From: Pseudomonadota bacterium
GTDB taxonomy: Bacteria; Pseudomonadota; Alphaproteobacteria; Rhodospirillales; Magnetospirillaceae
Direction: 5' to 3'
DNA length: 14,869 nucleotides
NCBI GenBank assembly: GCA_023458315.1
Contig: JAEXAH010000047.1
Coordinates: forward strand, 1 to 14,869
Made by a program: the position numbers and the translations under genes. The notes beneath the pieces were generated by a model that had not been told where the DNA came from, searched no databases, and saw only the letters and a program-made list of their open reading frames with translations. Shown in pieces: positions 6,586 through 14,050 of this stretch. Positions within the stretch are counted from its first letter, which is position 1, and every line of letters begins with the position of its first letter.

Positions 6586-8442
6586 TTATTCAGCGCCCTG
6601 CGCCAGCGGCAGGGTGACGTGGAAGACGCTGCCCACCCCTTCGCGCGATTCCACCCACACCCGGCCGCCATGGCGTTCGACGATGCGGCGCACCACCGCC
6701 AGGCCGATGCCGGTGCCGTCGTATTGGTCGCGGCGGTGCAGGCGCTGGAAAATCTGGAAGATGCGGTCGAAGCAATCATCGGGGATGCCGATGCCGTTAT
6801 CGGCGATGCGGAATTCCGCCATGCCGTCGAAGGTGACGGCATCGACGCGGATTTCCGGTGGCCGCTCGGGGCTGCGGAACTTCACCGCGTTGCCGATCAG
6901 GTTCTGGAACAGCCGGGTCAACTGGCTGGCATCGCCGCGCACCATGGGCAGGCCGGGGGACACCGTCACGACGGCCCCCGCTTCATTGATCGCCACGGTC
7001 AGATTGTCCACCGCATCGGCCAGGATGTGGTCCATGTCGGCCTCGGCCATGGGGCCGCCCCGGCTTTCGACGCGCGAGAATTCCACCAGATCGGTGATCA
7101 TGCGGCTCATGCGGGTGGCGCCGTCCACGGCATAGCCGATGAATTCGGCGCATTCCTCGGTCAGCGACGGCCCCAGGCGGCGGCCCAGCAACTGGATATA
7201 GCTGCTGACCATGCGCAGCGGTTCCTGAAGATCGTGCGAGACGATATAGGCGAATTGCTGAAGGTCCTGGTTGCTTTGCGCCAGCCGTTCCATGAGTTGG
7301 CGGGTCCGCGTCTCGCCCTCCAGCCGTTCCGAGACGTCGCGGAACACCACCACCGCCCCCACCGGCTGGCCGCTTTCGCCCACCGCCGTGACCGCCATCT
7401 CCACCGGGACGGTGCTGCCGTCCTGGCGCCGGAACATTTGGGCGATGCGGCCGGAATCCACCCCCAAATCCAGGGGCGGCGCGGCGGCGTCGGGGGCGGC
7501 GACGGCGGCATGCAGGTCACGGCCCAGCAATTCGCCGGGGCCATAGCCCAGGATCGCCGAGGCGGCGGGATTGGCGAAGCGCACCACCCCGCCCTGGTCC
7601 AGTCCGACGATGCCGTCGCTGACCGCGGCCAGCACCAGTTCCAGGCGGTGCGACAGGGCCGCCAGCCGTTCCTGGTCGGCCACGTCCTCGCGCGCCAGGG
7701 CGCCGAAGCGCCGCCCCGCCAGCCAGATGCCCGCCACCCCCACCAGCCAGATGGCGGCATGGGACAGAAACTGGACGCGGACATTGGCGCGGGCCACGGC
7801 GAAATAGGGCTCGAGCGGCACCGCCACGCCGACACCGCCGCGCACGTCGCCCACCGCATAGCCCTGATGGGCATGGCATTTCAGGCAGCTTTGTTCCGTG
7901 ACCATGGCGCGCATCAGCCGCAGATGGGGGGCGCCGTCCATCTCGGCCACCTCGAACACCTCGCGCGTGCCGTCCTCGAACCGCCGCAGCGCCTCGGCCT
8001 CCCACGAATCGGGGGCGTTGGCGGGATTGACCGGCAACAGGCTGGTGATGCGGCCGCGCACGCCATAGATCTCGCCGTATTCCGTCATGATCTGGCGCAG
8101 CATGTAGGCGGGGTTCATCAGGGTCAGCCGCCGCCCCGACGGCGTGGTCAGGTCGCGTTCGGGAATATGGGACAGGGCCGGGTTGGGCGGTGTCCGCTCG
8201 TCCACCTCCACATAGACGCCGCCATGGCGCGACGCCCAGAAGCGCAGGGCCTGATCCTTGTTGAAATGGGTGCGCGCCTCGCGCGTTGCCAGATCGCGGG
8301 CGCCGTCCCAGGTATTGTAGAGATTCCACAGGGCCGAGGCGGCAACCACCGCCGTCCAGGCCAGCACCGCCAGGACGACCGCCCGGCGCAGGCGGCGCAG
8401 GCGTCCGTTTCCTTCGACATGCTGGCGCCGCGGTTCTGGCAT
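6586..8442 (-). CDS. Membrane sensor histidine kinase: Tll0287-like (DUF3365) CxxCH sensor, PAS, HisKA, HATPase
   Basis: This 618-aa protein begins with a basic stretch and a first membrane helix (about 20-40). A periplasmic domain follows (about 45-220) holding SCLKCHAHQGYAVGDVRGGV (185-204), whose C186-x-x-C189-H190 is a c-type heme motif characteristic of Tll0287-like/DUF3365 sensors. A second helix (about 226-244), a PAS domain (about 265-375, SDGIVGLDQGGVVRFANPAA), a short coiled linker, the HisKA helix with phospho-acceptor His403 (VSHDLQEPLRM) and an HATPase domain complete it: N-box LIGNAVKF (515-522), DNGIGIP (548-554) and GTGIGL (577-582). It likely senses redox state or a small ligand in the periplasm and phosphorylates an unknown response regulator; none is encoded in the window. 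The ATG at 8442 is set by GGAGG 8 nt upstream and the membrane helix; the frame remains open further upstream into ubiG. Heme attachment is inferred from the motif only. Confidence 0.9.
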   Translation of the reverse strand: MPEPRRQHVEGNGRLRRLRRAVVLAVLAWTAVVAASALWNLYNTWDGARDLATREARTHFNKDQALRFWASRHGGVYVEVDERTPPNPALSHIPERDLTTPSGRRLTLMNPAYMLRQIMTEYGEIYGVRGRITSLLPVNPANAPDSWEAEALRRFEDGTREVFEVAEMDGAPHLRLMRAMVTEQSCLKCHAHQGYAVGDVRGGVGVAVPLEPYFAVARANVRVQFLSHAAIWLVGVAGIWLAGRRFGALAREDVADQERLAALSHRLELVLAAVSDGIVGLDQGGVVRFANPAASAILGYGPGELLGRDLHAAVAAPDAAAPPLDLGVDSGRIAQMFRRQDGSTVPVEMAVTAVGESGQPVGAVVVFRDVSERLEGETRTRQLMERLAQSNQDLQQFAYIVSHDLQEPLRMVSSYIQLLGRRLGPSLTEECAEFIGYAVDGATRMSRMITDLVEFSRVESRGGPMAEADMDHILADAVDNLTVAINEAGAVVTVSPGLPMVRGDASQLTRLFQNLIGNAVKFRSPERPPEIRVDAVTFDGMAEFRIADNGIGIPDDCFDRIFQIFQRLHRRDQYDGTGIGLAVVRRIVERHGGRVWVESREGVGSVFHVTLPLAQGAE

Positions 8443-8450
8443 GGCCTCGA

Positions 8451-8471
8451 CCTCCGCGGGGATTTCCCCGC
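8451..8471 (-). promoter_or_regulatory. Perfect hairpin abutting the kinase Shine-Dalgarno
   Basis: On the minus strand GCGGGG-AAAT-CCCCGC (8456-8471) is a perfect 6-bp G/C stem with a 4-nt loop. The next bases are GGAGG (8451-8455), the Shine-Dalgarno of the kinase gene, 8 nt before its ATG. No T-tract follows, so it is not an ordinary intrinsic terminator for ubiG. It could hinder or position the ribosome, or stabilise a processed 5' end. Confidence 0.5.
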
Positions 8472-8522
8472 AGAAGTAGAGTAAGCCAGGAGATCGAAGC
8501 CCGAAAGGGGGATTCGCGCGGA

Positions 8523-9266
8523 TCAGTCCTTCACGCCGAACAGCATGTAATTGACCGCCAGATCGTCGGTTTCCCGCCAATCGTCGGCGAAGGGGTTGTA
8601 GGCCATGCCCTTTTGCGCCCGCACCTGGATTCCGGCGGCGCGCAGCATGGCGGCGAATTCGGCGGGCTTGACGAATTTGCGCCAGTCGTGGGTTCCGGCG
8701 GGCAGCCAGCGCAGCACGTATTCGGCACCGACCACCGCCAGGGCATAGGATTTGGCGGTACGGTTCAAGGTGGCGCCGAGAAAGGCGCCGCCCGGACGGC
8801 AGGCCCCGGCGCACAGGGCGATGAAGCGGTCCGGGTCGGGGACGTGCTCGATCACCTCCATGGACAGCACCACGTCATACGAGCCCGGTTCCACATCCTC
8901 GGGACCGCCGACGCGGTATTCCACCGGCACGCCCGATTGTTCGGCGTGGATGCGGGCGACGGCGACGTTCTTATCCCCGGCGTCCACGCCGGTGACGGCG
9001 AAGCCCATGCGGGCCAACGGTTCCGACAGCAGGCCGCCGCCACAGCCCACGTCCAGCAGGCGCAGGCCCTCGAACGGCCGTTCCGCCGCCTCGTCACGGC
9101 CGAAATGCGCCGCCAGCACCCGGCGCATGAAGCCCAGGCGGACCGGATTGAACTTGTGCAGCGGCTTGAACTTGCCGCGCGGGTCCCACCAGGCTTCGGC
9201 CATGGCGGTGAAACGGGCGACCTCTTCGGCCGACGCGGTGCGCGGGGGCGCGGAATTGCTGGACAT
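8523..9266 (-). CDS. ubiG: Bifunctional 2-polyprenyl-6-hydroxyphenol methylase / 3-demethylubiquinol 3-O-methyltransferase
   Basis: UbiG carries out both O-methylations of ubiquinone biosynthesis with SAM. The 247-aa protein (family about 240-250) has the class I SAM motif LLDVGCGGGLLSEPLARMG (70-88), the acidic VTGVDAGDKN (91-100), the post-motif SMEVIEHVPDPDRF (135-148) and the family-specific tail TLNRTAKSYALAVVGAEYVL (166-185) followed by LPAGTHDWRKFVKP (188-201). The N-terminal AEAWWDPRGKFKPLHKFNPVRL is also typical. The ATG at 9266 has AGGAG 6-7 nt upstream. The kinase gene lies 80 nt downstream on the same strand. The gene is divergent from lysC across a 174-bp spacer, a pairing I recall as common in alphaproteobacteria. 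Confidence 0.97.
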   Translation of the reverse strand: MSSNSAPPRTASAEEVARFTAMAEAWWDPRGKFKPLHKFNPVRLGFMRRVLAAHFGRDEAAERPFEGLRLLDVGCGGGLLSEPLARMGFAVTGVDAGDKNVAVARIHAEQSGVPVEYRVGGPEDVEPGSYDVVLSMEVIEHVPDPDRFIALCAGACRPGGAFLGATLNRTAKSYALAVVGAEYVLRWLPAGTHDWRKFVKPAEFAAMLRAAGIQVRAQKGMAYNPFADDWRETDDLAVNYMLFGVKD

Positions 9267-9307
9267 CGGGGACTCCTGTTGGCGTGCCGTTTTTGGGGCG
9301 GCCGCAC

Positions 9308-9336
9308 TTGCTTCCGAATCGGCGACAGAGTATGAA
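9308..9336 (+). promoter_or_regulatory. Candidate lysC promoter
   Basis: TTGCTT (9308-9313) and TATGAA (9331-9336) are separated by 17 nt in the divergent ubiG/lysC spacer, about 100 nt before the lysC ATG. Each matches the consensus only partly (3 and 4 of 6), so this is tentative. If used, the leader would be about 100 nt and would include the stem 9341-9345/9349-9353 and the palindrome at 9402-9416. Confidence 0.28.
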
Positions 9337-9401
9337 GAGGCGCCCTCCGGGCGGCAACCGGGCAAACGAAAGATTTCTGGAACCGACCTTCGGCGCCGCT
9401 C

Positions 9402-9416
9402 CGTTCCCAGGGAACG
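9402..9416. promoter_or_regulatory. Perfect 15-bp palindrome upstream of lysC
   Basis: CGTTCCCAGGGAACG has 7-bp perfect arms around a single central base and ends 24 nt before the lysC start codon. It could be a dimeric repressor site or an RNA hairpin too tight to fold well (1-nt loop), which favours a DNA-binding role. The regulator is unknown. Confidence 0.4.
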
Positions 9417-9440
9417 CGCCAGGTCCAAGAGGAATGCCTG

Positions 9441-10655
9441 ATGGCTCGCATCGTCATGAAGTTCGGCGGAACCTCCGTCGGCGATATCGATCGTATCAAG
9501 AATGTGGCCAAGCGCGTCAAGCGCGAGGTCGAGGCCGGCAACCAGGTCGCCGTGGTGGTGTCCGCCATGTCCGGCGTGACCAACCAACTGGTCGAATGGT
9601 GCAAACAGATGGCGCCGCTGCACGACGCCCGCGAATACGATCAGGTCGTCGCCACCGGCGAACAGGTGACTACCGGCCTGCTGGCCATCGGCTTGCAGGA
9701 ACTGGGCGTCGAGGCGCGGTCGTGGTGCGGCTGGCAATTGCCGATCCGCACCGACGGCGTGCACGGCAAGGCCCGCATCGATTCCATCGAGACCGCCGAC
9801 ATGATCCGCCGCATGGAGCAGGGTCAGGTCGCCGTGGTCGCCGGTTTCCAGGGCGTCGGCCCGGACAACCGCATCAGCACGCTGGGCCGTGGCGGTTCGG
9901 ACACCTCGGCCGTGGCGCTGGCCGCCGCGCTGCATGCCGACCGCTGCGACATCTATACCGACGTGGACGGCGTCTACACCACCGATCCCCGGATCGTGAA
10001 ATGCGCCAAGAAGCTTGAGAAGATCACCTACGAGGAAATGCTGGAACTGGCCTCGGTCGGCGCCAAGGTGCTTCAGACCCGCTCGGTCGAGATGGCCATG
10101 AAGCACCGCGTGCGCGTGCAGGTTCTGTCCAGCTTCGAAGACAAGCCCGGTACTCTGGTTTGCGATGAGGATGAGATCGTGGAAAAGGAATTGGTGAGCG
10201 GCATCGCCTATAGCCGCGACGAAGCGAAGATCACCCTGGTCAAGGTGCCGGACCGTCCGGGCGTCGCCGCGTCCATCTTCGGACCGCTGGCGGATTCGGC
10301 CATCAACGTCGACATGATCGTTCAGAACGTGTCCGACGACGGCAAGTCCACCGACCTGACCTTCACCGTCGGCAAGGCCGATTTGGACCGCGCCAAGAAG
10401 GTGGTCGAGGACGCCAAGCTGGGCTTCCAGTCCCTGGTGGCCGACGCCAACGTGGTCAAGGTGTCGGTGATCGGCGTCGGCATGCGCAGCCATGCGGGCA
10501 TCGCCCAGAAGATGTTCCAGACCCTGGCGGCCGAGGGCATCAACATCCAGGTCATCTCCACCTCCGAGATCAAGATTTCCGTCCTGATCGAAGAGAAGTA
10601 CACCGAGCTGGCTCTGCGCGCGCTCCATACCGCTTACGGTCTGGACGCCGCCTGA
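9441..10655 (+). CDS. lysC: Aspartate kinase (aspartokinase)
   Basis: Aspartokinase phosphorylates aspartate with ATP, the first step to lysine, threonine, methionine and diaminopimelate. The 404-aa protein shows the kinase start KFGGTSVGD (7-15), VVVSAMSGVTNQL (38-50), TLGRGGSDTSAVALA (147-161) and IYTDVDGVYTTDPRIV (171-186). Two ACT regulatory domains follow: about 264-335 with NVDMIVQNVSDDGKSTDLTF, and 341-404 with VISTSEIKISVLI. This layout is the lysine/threonine-feedback type also made as alpha and beta subunits in Bacillus and Corynebacterium. The ATG at 9441 has GAGGA 7 nt upstream. A GTG at codon 247 with its own GAGGA could start a beta subunit. The next gene begins 29 nt downstream on the same strand, so co-transcription is likely. 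Confidence 0.97.
   Translation: MARIVMKFGGTSVGDIDRIKNVAKRVKREVEAGNQVAVVVSAMSGVTNQLVEWCKQMAPLHDAREYDQVVATGEQVTTGLLAIGLQELGVEARSWCGWQLPIRTDGVHGKARIDSIETADMIRRMEQGQVAVVAGFQGVGPDNRISTLGRGGSDTSAVALAAALHADRCDIYTDVDGVYTTDPRIVKCAKKLEKITYEEMLELASVGAKVLQTRSVEMAMKHRVRVQVLSSFEDKPGTLVCDEDEIVEKELVSGIAYSRDEAKITLVKVPDRPGVAASIFGPLADSAINVDMIVQNVSDDGKSTDLTFTVGKADLDRAKKVVEDAKLGFQSLVADANVVKVSVIGVGMRSHAGIAQKMFQTLAAEGINIQVISTSEIKISVLIEEKYTELALRALHTAYGLDAA
10167..10181 (+). promoter_or_regulatory. Possible internal start for the aspartokinase beta subunit
   Basis: Inside lysC, GAGGA (10167-10171) lies 7 nt before an in-frame GTG (10179-10181, codon 247). Initiation there would give a 158-aa product (10179-10655) consisting of the two ACT domains, starting VEKELVSGIAYSRDEAKITL. 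This is close to where the beta subunit begins in Corynebacterium and Bacillus aspartokinases, as I know that family. The motif could be chance, since the local peptide DEDE requires GA-rich codons. Confidence 0.35.
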
Positions 10656-10684
10656 GTTCCGGCACCCTGAAAGGGGAAGAGCAC

Positions 10685-11716
10685 ATGGCCTTTCCGCGCG
10701 AGCGCCTTGACCAGTTGTGGCAGCGCGGCCGCGATTTCCTGGGCACCGACCTCGCCATCCTGGGCGGGGCGATGTCCTGGATTTCCGAACGCCACCTGGT
10801 GGCTGCCATTTCCAATGCCGGCGGGTTCGGCGTCATCGCCTGCGGGTCGATGACGCCCGACCGTCTGGCCGAGGAAATCGCCGCCACCCAGGCCATGACC
10901 GCCAAACCCTTTGGCGTCAACCTGATCACCATGCATCCCGAACTGGACCGTCTGATCGACGTGTGCGGCGAGATGAAGGTGGGGCATATCGTGCTGGCGG
11001 GCGGCCTGCCGTCGGGCGCATCCATCAAGCGGGCCAAGGACACCGGCGCCAAGGTGCTGTGCTTCTCGCCGGTGCTGGTGCTGGCCAAGAAGCTGGTGCG
11101 CTCGGGCGCCGACGCCCTGGTGATCGAGGGCACCGAGGCGGGCGGCCATATCGGCCCGGTGGCCACCAGCGTGCTGGCCCAGGAAATCCTGCCCGAGATG
11201 GCGGCCCAGGTGCCGGTGTTCGTGGCGGGCGGCATCGGCCGTGGCGAGGCCATCGTCAGCTATCTGGAAATGGGCGCGGCGGGCGTGCAATTGGGCACCC
11301 GTTTCGTCTGCGCCACCGAATGCGTGGCCCATCCCAAGTTCAAGCAGGCGTTCATCAAGGCCGCCGCCCGCGACGCGGTGCCCACCGCCCAGGTGGACCC
11401 GGCCTTTCCGGTCATCCCGGTGCGGGCACTGGCCAACGAGGGCAGCAAGCGGTTCGTCGAATTCCAGCACGAGGTCATCCGCCGCTATCGCGCGGGCGAG
11501 TTGGAGCATAAGGAAGCCCAGCTTGAGATCGAGCATTTCTGGGCAGGCGCCCTCAGGCGCGCGGTGATCGACGGCGACGTCGAGAACGGCTCGGTCATGG
11601 CCGGTCAAAGCGTCGGCCTGGTGACGCGCGAGGCGCCGTGCGCCGACATCCTGGCCGAACTGGTGGATCAGGCGGTGTCGGCCATCGCCCAGCGCATCCC
11701 GGAAAAGGTGGCGTGA
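10685..11716 (+). CDS. FMN-dependent nitronate monooxygenase / FabK-like enoyl-ACP reductase family protein
   Basis: This is a 343-aa TIM-barrel flavoprotein of the NPD/FabK superfamily. Signatures are ILGGAMSWISERHLVAAISN (25-44), AGGFGVIACG (45-54), KPFGVNLITMHP (74-85), VIEGTEAGGHIGPV (146-159) with the conserved His155, and the FMN-phosphate segments AGGIGRGEAI (181-190) and GAAGVQLGTRF (197-207). Near the C-terminus, GDVENGSVMAGQSVGLV (297-313) resembles the FabK signature more than typical nitronate monooxygenases. It could therefore be an enoyl-ACP reductase II or an oxidase of alkyl nitronates; sequence alone does not decide. The ATG at 10685 follows AGGGGAAG about 5 nt upstream. Its stop overlaps the ptsP start by one base (TGATG), implying translational coupling. 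Confidence 0.85.
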   Translation: MAFPRERLDQLWQRGRDFLGTDLAILGGAMSWISERHLVAAISNAGGFGVIACGSMTPDRLAEEIAATQAMTAKPFGVNLITMHPELDRLIDVCGEMKVGHIVLAGGLPSGASIKRAKDTGAKVLCFSPVLVLAKKLVRSGADALVIEGTEAGGHIGPVATSVLAQEILPEMAAQVPVFVAGGIGRGEAIVSYLEMGAAGVQLGTRFVCATECVAHPKFKQAFIKAAARDAVPTAQVDPAFPVIPVRALANEGSKRFVEFQHEVIRRYRAGELEHKEAQLEIEHFWAGALRRAVIDGDVENGSVMAGQSVGLVTREAPCADILAELVDQAVSAIAQRIPEKVA

Positions 11717-13977
11717 TGCAAGCGGCGGCGCCTTCCGTCTCGCGCCGCCTGCTGGCCCGTCTGCGCGACGTCATGGCCGGCGGCGGCACCGCCGAGGAAC
11801 GCCTGGACAAGGTGGTGACGCTGATCGCCGCCGACATGGTGGCCGAGGTGTGCTCGTGCTATGTCATGCGCGCGGGCGAAGTGCTGGAACTGTTCGCCAC
11901 CGAGGGTCTGAAGAAGACCGCCGTGCACAAGACCCGTCTGCGGGTCGGCGAAGGTCTGGTGGGCGACATCGCCGCCCATGCCCGCCCCCTGGCCCTGGCC
12001 GACGCCCAGGCCCACCCCATGTTCGCCTATCGCCCGGAAACCGGCGAAGAAATCTTCCATTCCCTGATGGGCGTGCCGATCATCCGCGGCGGCCGCGTCA
12101 TCGGCGTGCTGGTGGTGCAGAACCGCACCATGCGCCATTACACCGACGAGGAAATCGAAACCCTCGAAACCGTGGCCATGGTGCTGGCCGAACTGGTCGC
12201 CTCGGGCGAGTTGGTCAAGCGCGAGGAACTGGTGGTGGTCGACGGCAACGCCCTGTTGCCGCTGCGCATCGAGGGCATCAAGCTGAATGCCGGTGTGGGC
12301 ATCGGTGTCGCCGTGCTGCACCAGCCGCGCATCATCATCCGCCGTCTGGTGGCCGAAGACCCCGAGATCGAGCTGGAGCGCCTGCGCACCGCCCTGGCCG
12401 CCATCAAGAACGCGCTGGACGAATTGTTCTCGCGCCCCGAGATGCGCGACGGCGAACACCGCGACGTGCTTGAAACCTATCGCATGTTCACCGAGGACAA
12501 GGGCTGGCTGGGCAAGATCAGCGAGGCCATCCGCTCGGGCCTGACCGCCGAGGGCGCGGTGCAGAAGGTGCATGACGACATGCGCGCCCGCATGAGCCAG
12601 ATCACCGACCCCTATCTGCGCGAACGCCTGCACGATTTCGAGGATCTGGCCAACCGCCTGCTGCAACACCTGTCGGGCGAGGAAGGCAGCGTGCGCGGCG
12701 AATTGCCGTCCGACGCCATCCTGATCGCGCGGACCATGGGCCCCATGGACCTGTTCGATTACGACCCCAAGCGGCTGCGCGGTCTGGTGCTGGAAGAGGG
12801 TTCGCCCACCATGCACGTGGCCATCGTCGCCCGCGCCCTGGACATTCCGGTGGTCGGCCGCGCCAAGGACGTGCTGGACAAGGTCGAGCCGCTGGACCCG
12901 GTGATCGTCGACGGCGATAACGGCCAGGTGTTCGTGCGCCCCAGCGACGACATCCGCGACATCTTCGCCGACGCCATGGTGCAGCGCCAGCAGCGCGCCG
13001 CCCATTACGCCAGCTTGCGCGACCTGCCCGCCGTGACCACCGACGGCATCGCCATCAAGCTGATGATGAATGCCGGCCTGTTGCTGGACATGGGCCATCT
13101 GCACGATTCCGGTGCCGACGGCATCGGCCTGTACCGCACCGAATTGCCGTTCATGGCCCGCTCGGCCCTGCCCGACGTGGCGGCGCAGACCCTGCTGTAC
13201 TGCAAGATTCTGGACCAGGCCGACGGCAAGCCGGTGGTGTTCCGCGCGCTCGACGTGGGCGGCGACAAGATCCTGCCGTACTGGAACCCCCACGAGGAAG
13301 ACAACCCGGCCCTGGGCTGGCGGTCGATCCGCATCACCCTGGACCGCCCGGCGGTGTTGCGCCACCAGTTGCGCGCCCTGCTGCGCGCCGCCTCGGGCCG
13401 CGAATTGCGCATCATGTTCCCGATGATCGCCGAGGTGGCGGAACTGGTGCAGGCGCGGCGCATCCTGGATCTGGAGATCGAGCGCGAGACGGCGCTGGGC
13501 CACCAACCCCCGGCCATCATCAAGGTCGGCACCATGCTGGAGGTGCCCGCTTTGGCCTTCCAGTTGGACGCGCTGCTGCCGCTGGTGGATTTCGTCTCCA
13601 TCGGTTCCAACGACATGACCCAGTTCCTGTTCGCGGTGGATCGCGGCAACCCGCGCATCGCCGAACGCTACGATTCCCTGGCGCCGGGCATGCTGACCTT
13701 CATCCGCATGGTGGCCGCCAAGTGCGACGCCGCCGGGGTGCCGTTGTCGGTGTGCGGCGAGATGGCCGGACGCCCGCTGGAGGCCATGGCGCTGATCGCC
13801 TGCGGCGTGCGGGTGCTGTCGGTGGCCTCGCCCAGCATCGGTCCGGTCAAGACCATGATCCGCAGCCTTGCGGTGGCGCCCGCCCGCGCCTATCTGGACG
13901 GTCTGCTGAAGGCGCCCGACCGCAGCCTGCGCGACAAGCTGAAAAGCTTCGCCATCGACCACGGCGTCATTCTGTAG
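11716..13977 (+). CDS. ptsP: Phosphoenolpyruvate--protein phosphotransferase PtsP (EI-Ntr)
   Basis: PtsP is the first enzyme of the nitrogen-related PTS: it autophosphorylates from PEP and passes phosphate to NPr and then EIIA-Ntr, which regulate metabolism rather than import sugar. The protein is 753 aa (E. coli PtsP 748). It has an N-terminal GAF domain (about 20-165; RVGEGLVGDIAAHARPLALA, HSLMGVPIIRGGRVIGVLVV). The N-terminal EI region follows, with the swivelling domain carrying active-site His367 (GSPTMHVAIVARALDIPVVG). The C-terminal PEP-binding barrel has GIGLYRTELPFM (Arg474), ALDVGGDKILPYW, GSNDMTQFLFAVDR and catalytic Cys680 in SVCGEMAGRP. The GAF domain separates it from sugar-PTS EI. 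In the family GAF binds glutamine (known for other PtsP proteins, not shown here). The ATG at 11716 overlaps the upstream stop and has AAGGTGG before it; an upstream in-frame ATG lies inside the neighbour and is rejected. No ptsN or ptsO lies nearby. Confidence 0.97.
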   Translation: MQAAAPSVSRRLLARLRDVMAGGGTAEERLDKVVTLIAADMVAEVCSCYVMRAGEVLELFATEGLKKTAVHKTRLRVGEGLVGDIAAHARPLALADAQAHPMFAYRPETGEEIFHSLMGVPIIRGGRVIGVLVVQNRTMRHYTDEEIETLETVAMVLAELVASGELVKREELVVVDGNALLPLRIEGIKLNAGVGIGVAVLHQPRIIIRRLVAEDPEIELERLRTALAAIKNALDELFSRPEMRDGEHRDVLETYRMFTEDKGWLGKISEAIRSGLTAEGAVQKVHDDMRARMSQITDPYLRERLHDFEDLANRLLQHLSGEEGSVRGELPSDAILIARTMGPMDLFDYDPKRLRGLVLEEGSPTMHVAIVARALDIPVVGRAKDVLDKVEPLDPVIVDGDNGQVFVRPSDDIRDIFADAMVQRQQRAAHYASLRDLPAVTTDGIAIKLMMNAGLLLDMGHLHDSGADGIGLYRTELPFMARSALPDVAAQTLLYCKILDQADGKPVVFRALDVGGDKILPYWNPHEEDNPALGWRSIRITLDRPAVLRHQLRALLRAASGRELRIMFPMIAEVAELVQARRILDLEIERETALGHQPPAIIKVGTMLEVPALAFQLDALLPLVDFVSIGSNDMTQFLFAVDRGNPRIAERYDSLAPGMLTFIRMVAAKCDAAGVPLSVCGEMAGRPLEAMALIACGVRVLSVASPSIGPVKTMIRSLAVAPARAYLDGLLKAPDRSLRDKLKSFAIDHGVIL

Positions 13978-13982
13978 TTTCC

Positions 13983-14017
13983 TGCATGGCGGGCCATCGG
14001 ACAGGGACGGCCATGCA
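13983..14017 (+). repeat. Inverted repeat between ptsP and the RodZ-like gene
   Basis: TGCATGGC (13983-13990) and GCCATGCA (14010-14017) are perfect 8-bp arms around a 19-nt G/C-rich spacer, starting 5 nt after the ptsP stop. No T-tract follows, so a strong intrinsic terminator is unlikely. It could be a 3'-end stabilising hairpin, a weak attenuator or a protein-binding dyad. Confidence 0.35.
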
Positions 14018-14050
14018 CAAGACCATCATTTCGGGGAAGGGTCTGCCATC

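Noticed and set aside
8443..8814. N-terminal extension of the sensor kinase into ubiG (124 codons)
   Set aside because: It is Arg-rich off-frame ubiG sequence. GGAGG and the signal-like membrane helix fit the ATG at 8442.
8523..10628. Minus-strand open frame extending ubiG through the whole antisense of lysC (701 codons)
   Set aside because: The UbiG family N-terminus and a strong ribosome site set the start at 9266. The rest is low-complexity antisense of lysC.
11668..13962. Minus-strand open frame of 764 codons opposite ptsP
   Set aside because: It mirrors the ptsP codon phase almost end to end. Its His/Gln/Gly/Val-rich translation has no recognisable domain.
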